This document shows positions 10,595 to 21,133 of a stretch of DNA of 64,000 bases, piece by piece (positions within the stretch are counted from its first letter, which is position 1; the number at the start of each line of letters is the position of its first letter). The DNA is from Plantago ovata (lineage: Eukaryota; Streptophyta; Magnoliopsida; Lamiales; Plantaginaceae). The notes beneath the pieces were generated by a model, which searched no databases, was not told the DNA's origin, and saw only the letters and a list, made by a program, of their open reading frames with translations. The stretch is taken from positions 61,256,899-61,320,898 of the forward strand of contig CM051457.1 in assembly GCA_028274465.1 (NCBI GenBank), in the 5' to 3' direction. The position numbers and the translations under genes were made by a program.

Positions 10595-11984
10595 AGGTTG
10601 ATTGATTATATATATACGTATATATGTTATGTGATTATGTAGTTTATGTGGATGCAATTGATTCTATGATTAATTCGGTTTTTTAAAGTTTTGTTTTTAT
10701 ATAAATTTAGAATTTATATAAAAAGGAAATTTTATATTTCCAAAAGCCCTAGGGGACGGGATTCGATCCCGTCCCCGTATATTATTATATATATTTATTT
10801 AATTTTTCCGGGTTGGACCCAAAATCGAATTTTTGGAAATTTTGAGGATTGAATTTTATATTTGGAATATAAATATGATTTAATTGTAATTATTATTAAC
10901 TAGAGGGGTTAAATTTAATTAGTATTAAGTTGAGGGGCTTATTTGTGATTTATCAATTTATTGTTTATTACAAATAAGTCTTTCTACTTTTGAATTTTGA
11001 ATTTAACACCTCCAAGGTTTGGAAAATTACAATTGAGTCCTTCGGGTTTTCGAAAATTGCTACCTGGTCAATAGAATTTTCGATTTTTCAATCTAGTCCA
11101 AATTTTCAATTTTTCATAGGGATTATAAGTATAGGATTATAATTTTCATAATGAAATTATGAAGTCATTTGGCATCCACATAGGCTACTACTTGTTTGTT
11201 TGCTCGATATGCTATTGTTTGACAATGCATGTTTAAATACCACGTATTTTACTTTCCGTTCGACAGCTATGCATGCGAGGGTAGGCGGCGCCGTCTTATT
11301 TGTCAGACCGCATATTTTTTTGTATGGTTAGGCGGCGCCCATTATGTGCTTGACCGCGTTTAGAACTAGAATGGATAGGCAGCATCCATTACGTGTAGAC
11401 CGCTCATGCATGATGGGTAGGCGGCGCCCTTATTTGTTTGTAGATGACTGATAAAAACCCTCAAGCTAGAAGCCCCAACCAATATAAGTGCAGAAATATG
11501 TATACGTATGTCTTTCTGAGATGCTTTCCATGGGGTGCTTTAATTTTGAACTTTCATTGCGTTTCCCGGTATTGGCGACCTCGTCTTGCAGACTGGCAGT
11601 GATCGTCAGATTAGAGTAAGCCTATGGTTATAACTTACTGCATATTGTATCTAGCGACCTCGATAGGTACAATATGTAGAGCGTCTGGTCAAATTAGATT
11701 TAACCCCCAAGAGTTGCGTGACGCAATTGGATAGTCCTACCGGTCATATTATGTTATGCGACCAGCCCCTGTTGAAGTATAGCATAGTATGGATTTGGAT
11801 CTTGGCCACTACGGTAACTTGTTGGACATTACCCGTATGTTTGTTTTGGGGACAATCATATGTGAAAATAGTGGAAGCTAAACAGCTAAAGGACCTTGTT
11901 GTTTAGTTATGTTGACTGTGTATTTAGAAATAGTATTTCAATAGTTGGTTTATTATTTTCGTTCTATATTATTTCTCCTTGGGA
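10595..11984 (+). other. C2 leader with four GGCGGCGCC units
   Basis: There is no convincing gene. At 11282, 11329, 11376 and 11418 a unit TAGGCGGCGCC (third copy degenerate) recurs every 42-47 bp, paired with nearby GACCGC segments. The same leader occurs in C3 on the minus strand (about 44230-44400). The leader ends in a pyrimidine-rich stretch just before gag. Confidence 0.75.
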
Positions 11985-12709
11985 ATACCGTCCTCCGAGC
12001 TCATTGCCAACTTGGAGTTGCAAAAGCTAACAGGACCAAACTACGTGGATTGGATCCATGAGGTACGAAGGGTGCCATAGCACAACGAGGTTGAGTATGT
12101 GTTAGACGAACCTATCCCTCCACCTCCCACTGAGTTGACTACTGCAACCTATGATTGCTATTATGAGATGTCAGTGGAAAAGGTCGAGTTTGTGAAGAAT
12201 TTGTTTCTGAATGCTATGTCTGACAATATGGTTGGACCATGTCGAGACAAGGAACCATATGAGATTGTGAGATATCTCTCCTCATTCTTGCATACTCCAA
12301 GGATGTGTGAAGGGTTCGAAGCTATCAAGATCATGCTTATCCAAAGACTTGAGACAAAAGAGCTGTCGCCTGAACAAGTCAAGTCATTGATTTATTTTAT
12401 CTTTCAACTTGTTGGATATGGCTTGGAGCTAGAACCTAAGGCTTCCATTATCTTGATCGTGGAAAGATTGTTGCAATCTATTCAGAATCCCGAAGTCGGG
12501 ACAGCAACAGAGTCGATTGCTGAGAGACCTATTGCCAACAAGTTTATAAGGGTCAATCGTAGACCCAAAGGGAACAAGGGTGGCAAGAATGCATGCAATC
12601 GTAAGATGGCTAAGTTTCGACTTAGGATGGAGATTTGTCTCAATTGCAAACTCAAGGGCCATTGGAAGAAGGATTGTCCTCAACTGAGGGAAGATCAAGC
12701 TATGGAGCC
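11985..12709 (+). pseudogene. gag: C2 gag, broken and unlike that of C3
   Basis: The frame opens at 11985 with ATA where ATG is expected, then PSSELIANLELQKLTGPN. A TAG occurs near 12078. The frame then stays open to a zinc knuckle CLNCKLKGHWKKDC (CX2CX4HX4C) at about 12635-12676. The middle keeps the length and helix pattern of a copia Gag but shows little identity to the C3 Gag, although leader and pol of the two elements are nearly the same. The end is displaced by a solo LTR at 12710; protease resumes at 14079. Gag would form the particle shell and bind RNA. Confidence 0.82.
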
Positions 12710-14073
12710 TGATGAACGTATTTTTGACGCGTTCATCTTCTCTTTTTTACCTTCTTTTGCTACCTTTTAGCCTTGTTTTTTGGTTAGTTTTGTAGAATAG
12801 TGTCACGTTTTGTGTTTTCTGCATTTTCAGGCACTTAGGTACGAAACGACATTTTTGGGGCTAAAAACGAGCCTTTTTGATGAAAAGATGGCCCCGTTGA
12901 AGTTCCCCAATCTCCGTGGCTTGTTCGTGAGTGTCTGAGCCCCAATAACTGCCGAGAAGGACGAGCCCAAGGCACCCGAGGGCCGTTCGTGGGCAAAAGA
13001 TCGAGTTTCGAGGCCAAAATTTGGCCAGGAGGCAAGCCCTTCGCTTGGAATTGGAGAAGCGGGACACTTAGAATTTCAGGAGATTTCAAAAGAGGAACAG
13101 GAAGCAAGCGCTTCGCTTGGCTCTGCCCAAGCGAAGCGCTTGGCAGCCGTTACAGATCCAGATTTTGCCTTCATTACTTGATTTTGGAGTTACTTTTTGA
13201 TATACAGAACATTGGAGACGAGTTTTGGACAGCCCTAAGCCCCAAAAACTCAGAGATTCATTGTAATTTAGGTTGGGATTCGAGATTTTGATTGGAATTC
13301 ATCCTTTGTAATCATCTACGGAGAGGTTTTCTTTGCTTTCCACAGATTAGTGACAGCTTTGGTGGTAACTTGTATCACTCTCTTGTCTTGTAGTTTGATT
13401 TGATGTATTCTGATTATTATTCATATGAATTGATGTCTATGTTGATGAATATGAGTAGCTAAATCCTTTGTGTTCGTGGTAGAATGTAGAATTATGCATG
13501 TTATGGATTATGCTTATACTTACATGAGGTTGTGAGTCAATCTTGCTGCAAATTACTTCATATGATTCGTAGTTGCCTATAAAATATATTCGAATAGTGT
13601 ATGTGACAAACTCGTTGGTCAATGAAAGCTATAGGATTGTATGTTAGTGATTTGCAGCATGCTAGATAAATGGTGTTAGTGACAAACACCTCTAAATTAT
13701 TGATAGTGGCCTTTCATGATGTGTGTCTTGAAAGTTACCTAGACAAGTTGCTTAGCAGACTTAGTTGAAGGTTTTACGCACTGAACTTGTGAGTATATTC
13801 GTAATTCATGCATGTGTATTCGATTTCTACCACCGACCGTTTTCCAAACTTGTTTACAAAAACTCTTGATTTCTCACTTCCTTTGTTCAAACATCTTTCT
13901 CAAAAATCATCATCTAGTTGACTGAAATTAGCTAGCAAAAACCTTGATCAAAGCCACGTTAGGTCCCGAGAGAACGACACTCGGGGACAACTTGCCATTG
14001 CACTCTGTTTGTGTAGTGAAAGGTTTTCTTTGGCTTTTTAAACAAATTTAATTGGTGAAAAACGACATCATTA
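12710..14073 (+). repeat. Solo gypsy LTR inside C2
   Basis: The 1,364-bp insertion begins TGATGAACGTATT and is flanked by GAGCC at 12705-12709 and 14074-14078. It shares landmarks with the G1-G4 LTRs: TAGAATAGTGTCACGTTT, a GAGTAGCTAAA segment and GAGAACGACACTCGG. No PBS, PPT or internal region accompanies it, so it is a solo LTR left by LTR-LTR recombination. Its 3' end is ...ACATCATTA rather than the usual CA. It carries a palindrome of AAGCGCTTCG type near 13107-13142. Confidence 0.82.
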
Positions 14074-14078
14074 GAGCC

Positions 14079-17000
14079 ATCGGCTTCTAGCTCAGGTATG
14101 TTTGTTATTGAAATGAACATGACTACTTTTGACTCCAATGGTTGGGTATTAGATACAGCTTGTGGCTCACACATTTGTAATAATGTGCAGGGGCTAATTG
14201 AACACAGGCTAGTCAAGCAAGGTGAAATCGACTTGCATGTTGGGAACGACAATCCAGTTGAAGCCAAACGTGTTGGACGCTGCAAGATAGATTTACCATC
14301 AGGACAATGTTTAGAACTTGATAACGTTTATTTTGTTCCATCCATTGTCAGAAATATTATTTCCATTCCATTGTTGGACAATTTGGGTTTTTCCTTTCGT
14401 TTTGCTAATAATACTTGTTATTTTTCGCTAAATGACCAGTATTATGGAAAAGCTCGATTAGTGAATGGTTTATATATTTTGCAAAGTAGTCTACCTTTAT
14501 TTCAAATACATAACAAACAACCGTCTTCAAGTAGGAAGAATAATCCATCTTATCTATGGCATTATCGGCTAGGCCATATCAATGAAACACGGATTCAAAG
14601 ACTAAGGAAGTTGGACTACTTAGAACCATTTGATTTCGAATCATATGGTACATGCGAATCATGTGTTAAGGGTAAGATGACGAACAAACCCTTTGTTGGA
14701 CAAGGTGTTCGTGCCACTCGCTGCTTAGAGCTCATACATACCGATGTATGTGGACCTTTTAAAGTCCAAGCATGTGGAGGTTATTCTTGCTTCGTTACCT
14801 TTACTGACGATTTCTCAAGGTATGGATATATTTATCTTATGAAGAATAAATCTGAGACCTTTGGGAAATTCAAGGAGTTTAGGAATGAGGTCGAGAATGA
14901 ATGAAACCTAAGGATAGTCACTCTTCGATCAGATCGAGGAGGTGAATACCTTAGTGAAGAATTTATCGACTACTTGAAGAAGAATGGAATTCAATCGCAA
15001 TGGACCCCTCCTGGAACACCACAATTAAATGGTGTGTCTGAGAGAAGGAATCGAACCCTGCTAGACATGGTGAGATCAATGATTGGATTCTCGACTCTTT
15101 CAAAATATCTATGGGGATATGCGCTACAAACTGCAATCTACATTCTGAACCATGTACCATCTAAATCAGTGGAGAAAACTCCTTATGAGTTATGGAAAGG
15201 AAAGAAGCCCTCATTGGGCTATCTTAGACCTTGGGGCTGTCCTACGATAGTCAAATTGTTGCTCACTAATAAGTTAGATGCCAAGGGTATCAAAGTTTAT
15301 TTCATAGGCTATCCTCGTCAGACGAGAGGCTATGAATTCTATCATGCTGAAGATCACAAGGTGATAGTATCTAGAAACGTCAAGTGTTTAGAAGCAGAAT
15401 ACCTCGAAGAAGAGAGGTTAGATGATATGATAGAACTTGAAGAAATTCAAGACTTTGACACGCAGACAAGGGTAATGATATGACACTTGCTAGGCATGTC
15501 ATAGTCACTGGGAGTCCTGTGATTAGATCAACAGTTGAAATCACACCAATAGAACCCGTTGTCAATAAACCTGTGCAACAAGTTGCACAAGAGCAGCCTC
15601 CCGCTAGGGAACAGGGTCGTAGCACACGACCGGCTGCATCAGTGCCCACTGATAATGTTCGTGTTACACGAAGACAGAAAAGAAAAGCACCAGAAACGCC
15701 GACAGAAGCACCAGTCGAGCTCCGTAGGTCGAAGAGGATCCCAAAAGGACCTCAGAAGCAAAGCCTTATGATAGAAGACATCAATGAACTTGATGTTGGC
15801 TTATCAGATCGGGAAGACCCCGAGACCTACAAAGAGGTAATAAATGATATTGACTCAGACAGATGGCAAGAGGCCATGGAATTGGAAATAGACTCCATGT
15901 ACCAGAACCAAGTTTGGAGCTTGGTAGACTTGCCCCAAGGGGTTAGACCTATTGGGTGCGAATGGGTCTTTAAACGAAAGACAGGTGCCGATGGCAAGGT
16001 ACAAACGCACAAGGCTAGACTTGTGGCGAAGGGCTACACACAAAGGTATGGCATCGATTACGATGAAACCTTTTCACCGGTAGCAAAGTTGAAGTCTATT
16101 CGAATTCTACTTGCGATAGCTGCCTACTATGATTATGAGATCTGGCAGATGGATGTAACGACTGCCTTCCTCAATGGCAACCTTGAGGAAGAGGTCTATA
16201 TGGTACAACCGAAAGGTTTTATTAGTAAAACCAGACCAACTGATGTATGCAAATTACAGAGATCCATCTATGGGCTAAAGCAAGCGTCTAGGAGCTGGAA
16301 TATCCGCTTTGACGAAGCTGTCAAATTGTTTGACTTCGTCAGAAGCGTAGAAGATCCCTGTGTCTACACTAGGCACAGCGACAAGGGAGTCGTTTTCATG
16401 ATCATTTATGTTGATGACATTTTGATCATGGGAAACAATGTCTCTATGCTAGAAGAGACTAAAGTTTGGTTATCAAGTACCTTCTCAATGAAGGACTTGG
16501 GTGAAACGAACTACATCCTAGGGATAAAGATCGATAGAGATAGGTCCAAGAGGATGTTAGGATTGACACAGTCCACCTACATTGACAAAATACTGAAGCG
16601 TTATAAGATGGGCGACTCAAAGAGAGGCTTCTTCCCATCTAGGCATGGGATCGTGCTATCAGTTAGGGATAGTCCTAAAACTGATGAAGAAAGAAAGGCA
16701 ATGAGTCGTGTGCCCTATACTTCGGATGTAGGGTCTATTATGTATGCAATGAATTGCACAAGGCCAGATGTGGCATATGCGTTTAGTGTCACTTGTCGAC
16801 ACCAACAGAATCCAGGAGTACCTCACTGGACTGCTGTAAAGAACATTCTTAAGTACCTTCGACGGAGTAAGGAAATGTTCTTGGTGTTTGGTGGAGAACC
16901 AGAATTAAAGATGTCTGGTTATGTCGACGCTGGATTTGAATCAGATCCTGATGACTTTAAGTCACAGACAGGATACGTATTCAAATTGAACGGAGGAGCT

Positions 17001-17393
17001 ATCTGTTGGAAGAGTTCTAAGAAAGCCACGATTGCTGACTCAGCCACAGAAGTCGAGTACATTGCTGCATCAGAAGCATCGAAAGAAGTTGTCTGGATTT
17101 CAGAGTTCTTGAAGGAATTGAGGGTTGTTCCTGCTCCAAGTCCAATAACGATTTATTGTGACAACACGGGCGCCGTCGCTCAAGCCAAGGATCCTAGATC
17201 TACAAACAATAACAAACATGTACTTAGAAAGTATCACGTTATACGTGAGATTATTGATAGAGGAGAAGTTAGTACAGAACGTGTCTCAACCACGGACAAC
17301 GTGGCAGATCCTTTAACCAAGGTCTTAACAGTGGATGCCCACTTAAGACATTATGTTAATCTGGGCATTAAGCATAAAGGTGACTGGCTCTAG
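14079..17393 (+). pseudogene. pol: C2 pol: protease, integrase, reverse transcriptase, RNase H (broken)
   Basis: Protease has DTACGSH (about 14153). The GAG-pre-integrase zinc region (H-H-C-C) is near 14565-14670. Integrase keeps [17 protein letters not shown] and GVSERRNR (D,D,E). RT has QMDVTTAFLNG and YVDDILIMG, so both catalytic Asp are present. RNase H has GYVDAGF and YCDNTGAV; its third site reads ATEVEYIAAS where C3 has STEAEYIAAS. Breaks: TGA at 14902-14904 in integrase, and a deletion of about 61 bp near 15463 relative to C3 that shifts the frame, so RT and RNase H read from 15480. The polyprotein ends at 17391-17393, just before the PPT. Confidence 0.9.
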
Positions 17394-17394
17394 T

Positions 17395-17407
17395 CCAAGT
17401 GGGAGAT
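17395..17407 (+). promoter_or_regulatory. C2 polypurine tract
   Basis: The purine-rich sequence CCAAGTGGGAGAT directly precedes the 3' LTR start TGATAG. The C3 equivalent is at 39407-39420 on the minus strand. Confidence 0.8.
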
Positions 17408-19481
17408 TGATAGTATATATGTCCTAGAGACAGTCTTTATTAAGGGCATACAACCCTTATTAAGGGCATATATGTACTATTACAGAGGTCAACGTAATAT
17501 AATATATGTTTGTTTGTTTGACTATTGAGTATCGCTTTCATATTTATATTACACCAGGCATACATCATGTCATATCTCTATTCATGTTTGTATTGATATC
17601 AAACATGTCCCCTCGGATAGATGACCGATCACACAGATAGTGGGAGCTATGTGAGTTATCATCTATCCCAAACTCTCCCTAGTCCAGGTGAGACTAGTAT
17701 GCGTGGAGGTTATACTTGTTAGAGCAAGTGTGAGCCGATCCCACGGCCACGGAACGGATTTTTAGACAATCTAGAAACATTCCCATAACTCCGCATAGTT
17801 GTTCGAAGGGTGATTACCGAACAATGGAAGTACCCACCGGAAACTCCCATCGATGTATACTCTACACCGAAGTGTCTATGGGAACCGGAAACTTGTCGAA
17901 GTGATGCCAGTCGTCCTTTGGACTTACAGGACTTTATCATCACATTTGTTGCCGCATCTCCTTGGTGGACCCGTCGATGTCATCTCTGAATAAGCAGTTG
18001 ACGAAAGACACGATCCAGGATTATGGCTACATACAAATGGGGGTGATAAGTGATTCTGTGAAAGATTAATCTCGCACGTGTAGCACAGGAGAGCACTGCT
18101 CATAGTCGTTCATAGTTGTGATTGGTTAAACTGCTGGCCAGCGTATCAATATTATTATGATAGTCATAATAGATATTGGATTCACCAAGCAACTCACTGA
18201 AGACGCCCGTGGATGTATTATTGGGATAGACACAACATCGATCCTAGATGCATTCGAGTCAGTCAGATGAAGGGACGTTACCATCGCCGCGTTGAGCGCA
18301 ACAGAATTCACAACGAAAGGGTTTGCTTTGAGAAACCTCTCAAACGTCCTCATGTATTAATATTGCAAATGGAACCGTCTAGGAATTCCATGTTGCCTAG
18401 TGTAGCACTTGCTTAATACAATGAGGCCCTATGGGTCACATTATGCGGTGATTCAGCTTATCCGAATATCCTTGAAGATGGAATCGCAATTAATTTAGAA
18501 TTAATTGTGATTGATGAATTATAATTGATTTGGAATTAATTATAATTATTTGTGGCTCAATTAATAATTCGGAATTATTAATTGAATTGATTGATTAATT
18601 GTATTTTATGTAAATACAATTAAAGATTATATTTTAGAAATATAATAGAGGTTTGATTTGAAAGAATATATTAATTTAGAATTAATATATGCACATGGAC
18701 AAAATCTACTTAGAGTTTGAATTGCCTTCGAATTATAAGTTGGTCCCAAAATTGGGACCCACATACCCCCCCTTGGCCGGCCGCGTGTAGCAGTAGTATG
18801 GGAGGGAGTTTCGACTCCTTCCCATATTAGAAGTCAAGGGTTAAGTTAGATTTTCCTAATTGAGTTCTAACTTAATTGGGAATGAATCTAGACATAAATT
18901 GGTTTCCTTGTGCAATAAGAATTAGAGTTCTTATTCCTTTATGAAGTCTAAAAGAATCTTCTTTAGGCTTCTATTGACTACTATATAAGTAGGTCATTAG
19001 AGAGCTTTTTCAATGCCGAATTCTTAGAGAATTATTCTACCATTCTTAGAGAAAATAAAAAGGTCTCCCCTACCTCTATAACCAAGCCGCGCGCGCCACT
19101 GTCCACCGGAGGAAAATCGCCGCCCCATCTTCTTGGCCACATAAAAAATATCCTAGCATTCTTTCCGATAAGCTGTTCATCCGTGGATACCAAGGTTGAG
19201 GTTCAAAAAGCTGGAAACTAACTTTTATTGTCTTGCAGATAATCAAAGTACTGCAGATATCTTCGACTTCGACGAAGGAGAAGATTCACCGGACTATTAC
19301 GAAGACTTCATCGATTGGCATATCGATTCAATACCTATTCTTGCTTTTGGAGTATTGTAAGTCTTCTGATTAATGTGTTTATTATATACGTTATATGCAT
19401 GATCATTTAACCTGCATGTTAAGAAAATTTTTGAAATTCCGCTGCGTACCCTAGGGGTAACTCTGACCATATTTTCTTACA
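17408..19481 (+). repeat. C2 3' LTR
   Basis: This copy of the 8495-10580 LTR starts TGATAGTATATATG and ends TTTTCTTACA. It is followed by the TSD TTAAC at 19482-19486. Confidence 0.95.
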
Positions 19482-19489
19482 TTAACTAC

Positions 19490-19588
19490 CTGCTGAAGAA
19501 GGGCACGTGGTGACTCAGTCCTTTCAGCAATGACAGCATCTTTATTATCTGGGACTTGTTCTTCAGCAGACTTCTTTTCTTGCTCTAT
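19490..19588 (-). pseudogene. S2 ORF2 internal segment between C2 and G1
   Basis: This 99-base ORF2 coding piece continues in frame from 29024 after removing G1 and one TSD copy. It ends in CTTCAGCAG|GTAGTTAA, the donor of intron 1 (G of GT at 19489). Product is acidic and Ala/Glu/Gln-rich (EEQVPDNKDAVIAER), with no recognised domain. Confidence 0.65.
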
Positions 19589-20881
19589 TGATGAATGTGT
19601 ATTTTACACTTTCATTCGAGTCTTTTTCACCTATTTTAGCTATCCTCTATGTTAATTTAGCTATATTTTAGTACATTTTATTAGAATAGTGTCACGTTTC
19701 CCTTTAGATTTTATTTTACAGGTTTTGGTTGAAAATCGAGGATTTCCGGGCAATTATATTGAAGTTGACAAGGAATTGGAGTTCCAGAAGCCTATTTGGA
19801 GTATCTGAAGGTTTTCGGATAGGATTTGGAGTCTAGGGGTCGAATCTGGAGGTTAGAAGGCCACTAGAAGTCAGAAACCGAGTCCGAAAAGGGGAAGAAA
19901 TCCAAAAACGCGTCGAAAATGCGGAATTCCGCGAATAAGTCTCCGGGGCGAACCGCCCCACACCGGGCGAACCGCCCGGTGTGTGGGGCGAACCGCCCCA
20001 CAATATTTCGAGGCCTATATATAGTTGCTCAGTTTTCTCCGAAAAAATCATACTTTTCCAGACCTACTTTCTCACCTCTCTCTGTAGTTTTAGGTAGGAA
20101 CTTCCCAGGGCCTGTCCTGGGAGTTCGTAGCTTAGGGGACACGTTTTCATATCGGATTGGAGCTTGTAGGATCGCAATTCTTCGGAGATTGACAACCTTC
20201 GGTAACATTGTATCTTACGGTTTAATCTACTTATTTTATATATCTTTCAATAAGTTTTCTTCTATGATTTCTGTTGATTGCATGCCTATTATGAGTAGCT
20301 AAACTTATTGTTGGTGGTAGTATGTGAATTCTTAGCGAAGGGAAGATAATCATGCTAATGGCTATATCGCGCATTATACTCCGTGTTATTGCTTTATTTC
20401 GTTGATCAGGCACAGCCTAAATTCTCATATGTTGTATTAATTATTATGCACAATTGGACCCTCGTTGACCTGTACGCGAGTTTATCTTCGTAGTGTTGAA
20501 TAATTACGGAACACAATAGGACAATAGTGATTGACTTGTCAGACCCATTATCTTCGTAGTGCTTAATAATTGCAACAGGACATTAGATTGATCAAAGATC
20601 TCAATGCAAGACCGAGGAATTTATGCATGATTACCGACCCGTTATGCTTTGAAGGATCATACTATCACCAATCTCCATTATCTGCTAGAAAACCCCTTTG
20701 CTATCTGTTTGCTGTTTTTATATTCCAAATTATATTTGATAAAGCTAGTTATAGTCCTGAGAGAACGACACTCGAGTCATTCTACTGCTACACTACGGTT
20801 TTCGTTGTAGTTGTGGATTGCCTTTGGCTAAATAACAAATACTATTTGCTGAACCGGAACCGACAAATCCGCGTTTCATCA
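19589..20881 (+). repeat. G1 5' LTR
   Basis: It begins TGATGAATGTGTATTTTACA and ends GCGTTTCATCA, with TGATGAA/TTCATCA terminal inverted ends. It contains a GC palindrome array and TATA box (19943-20024). Confidence 0.95.
19943..20024 (+). promoter_or_regulatory. G1 LTR core promoter: GC palindromes plus TATA box
   Basis: Three units of GGGCGAACCGCCC type (19946-20000) are followed 15 bp later by the TATA box CTATATATAG (20015-20024). The same layout occurs at 28107-28169, 52861-52963, 57764-57863 and 63429-63530. Promoter function is inferred from position only. Confidence 0.65.
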
Positions 20882-20884
20882 AAT

Positions 20885-20902
20885 TTGCGCCGCTGCCCGG
20901 GA
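20885..20902 (+). promoter_or_regulatory. G1 primer binding site (tRNA-Asp type)
   Basis: TTGCGCCGCTGCCCGGGA, three bases after the LTR, matches with a few changes the TGGCGCCGTTGCCGGGGA site seen intact in G4. That sequence is complementary to the 3' end of plant tRNA-Asp. Confidence 0.8.
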
Positions 20903-21133
20903 CTATACTCCTTTTTTCTGTTTAATTTGTTTATATTTTCAGCTTTCGATTCCTAATACTATTAGTTTTAGTTTTCCTTTTTAATCTCTCTCTAATACTG
21001 CTTCCCTAGTCTATTTCTAATTCTCCTTTCCTAGCCTTAATAGTATTCGATATCTTGAAATATTCTCGATTTTCGAAATTTCTAACGAGGCAAATTTTTA
21101 GTTTTGAGTTACTCCTGATACAGATTTCCAGGT

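Larger units (their letters stand above)
8495..19481 (+). mobile_element. C2: copia element (Tork/Angela-like) with 2.1-kb LTRs
   Basis: It has LTRs at 8495-10580 and 17408-19481, TSD TTAAC (8490-8494 and 19482-19486), PBS, leader, gag and pol, with a solo gypsy LTR between gag and protease. The two LTRs are very similar; the 3' copy lacks a stretch of about 34 bp present near 8770 and gains a short duplication near 19030. It inserted into intron 1 of S2 ORF2, eight bases from the donor. Lineage is judged from RT and RNase H motifs only and is tentative. Confidence 0.93.

Noticed and set aside
14098..14285. Frameshifted ORFs inside C2 pol as separate genes
   Set aside because: They align in order with the single C3 polyprotein and are products of one stop and one deletion.
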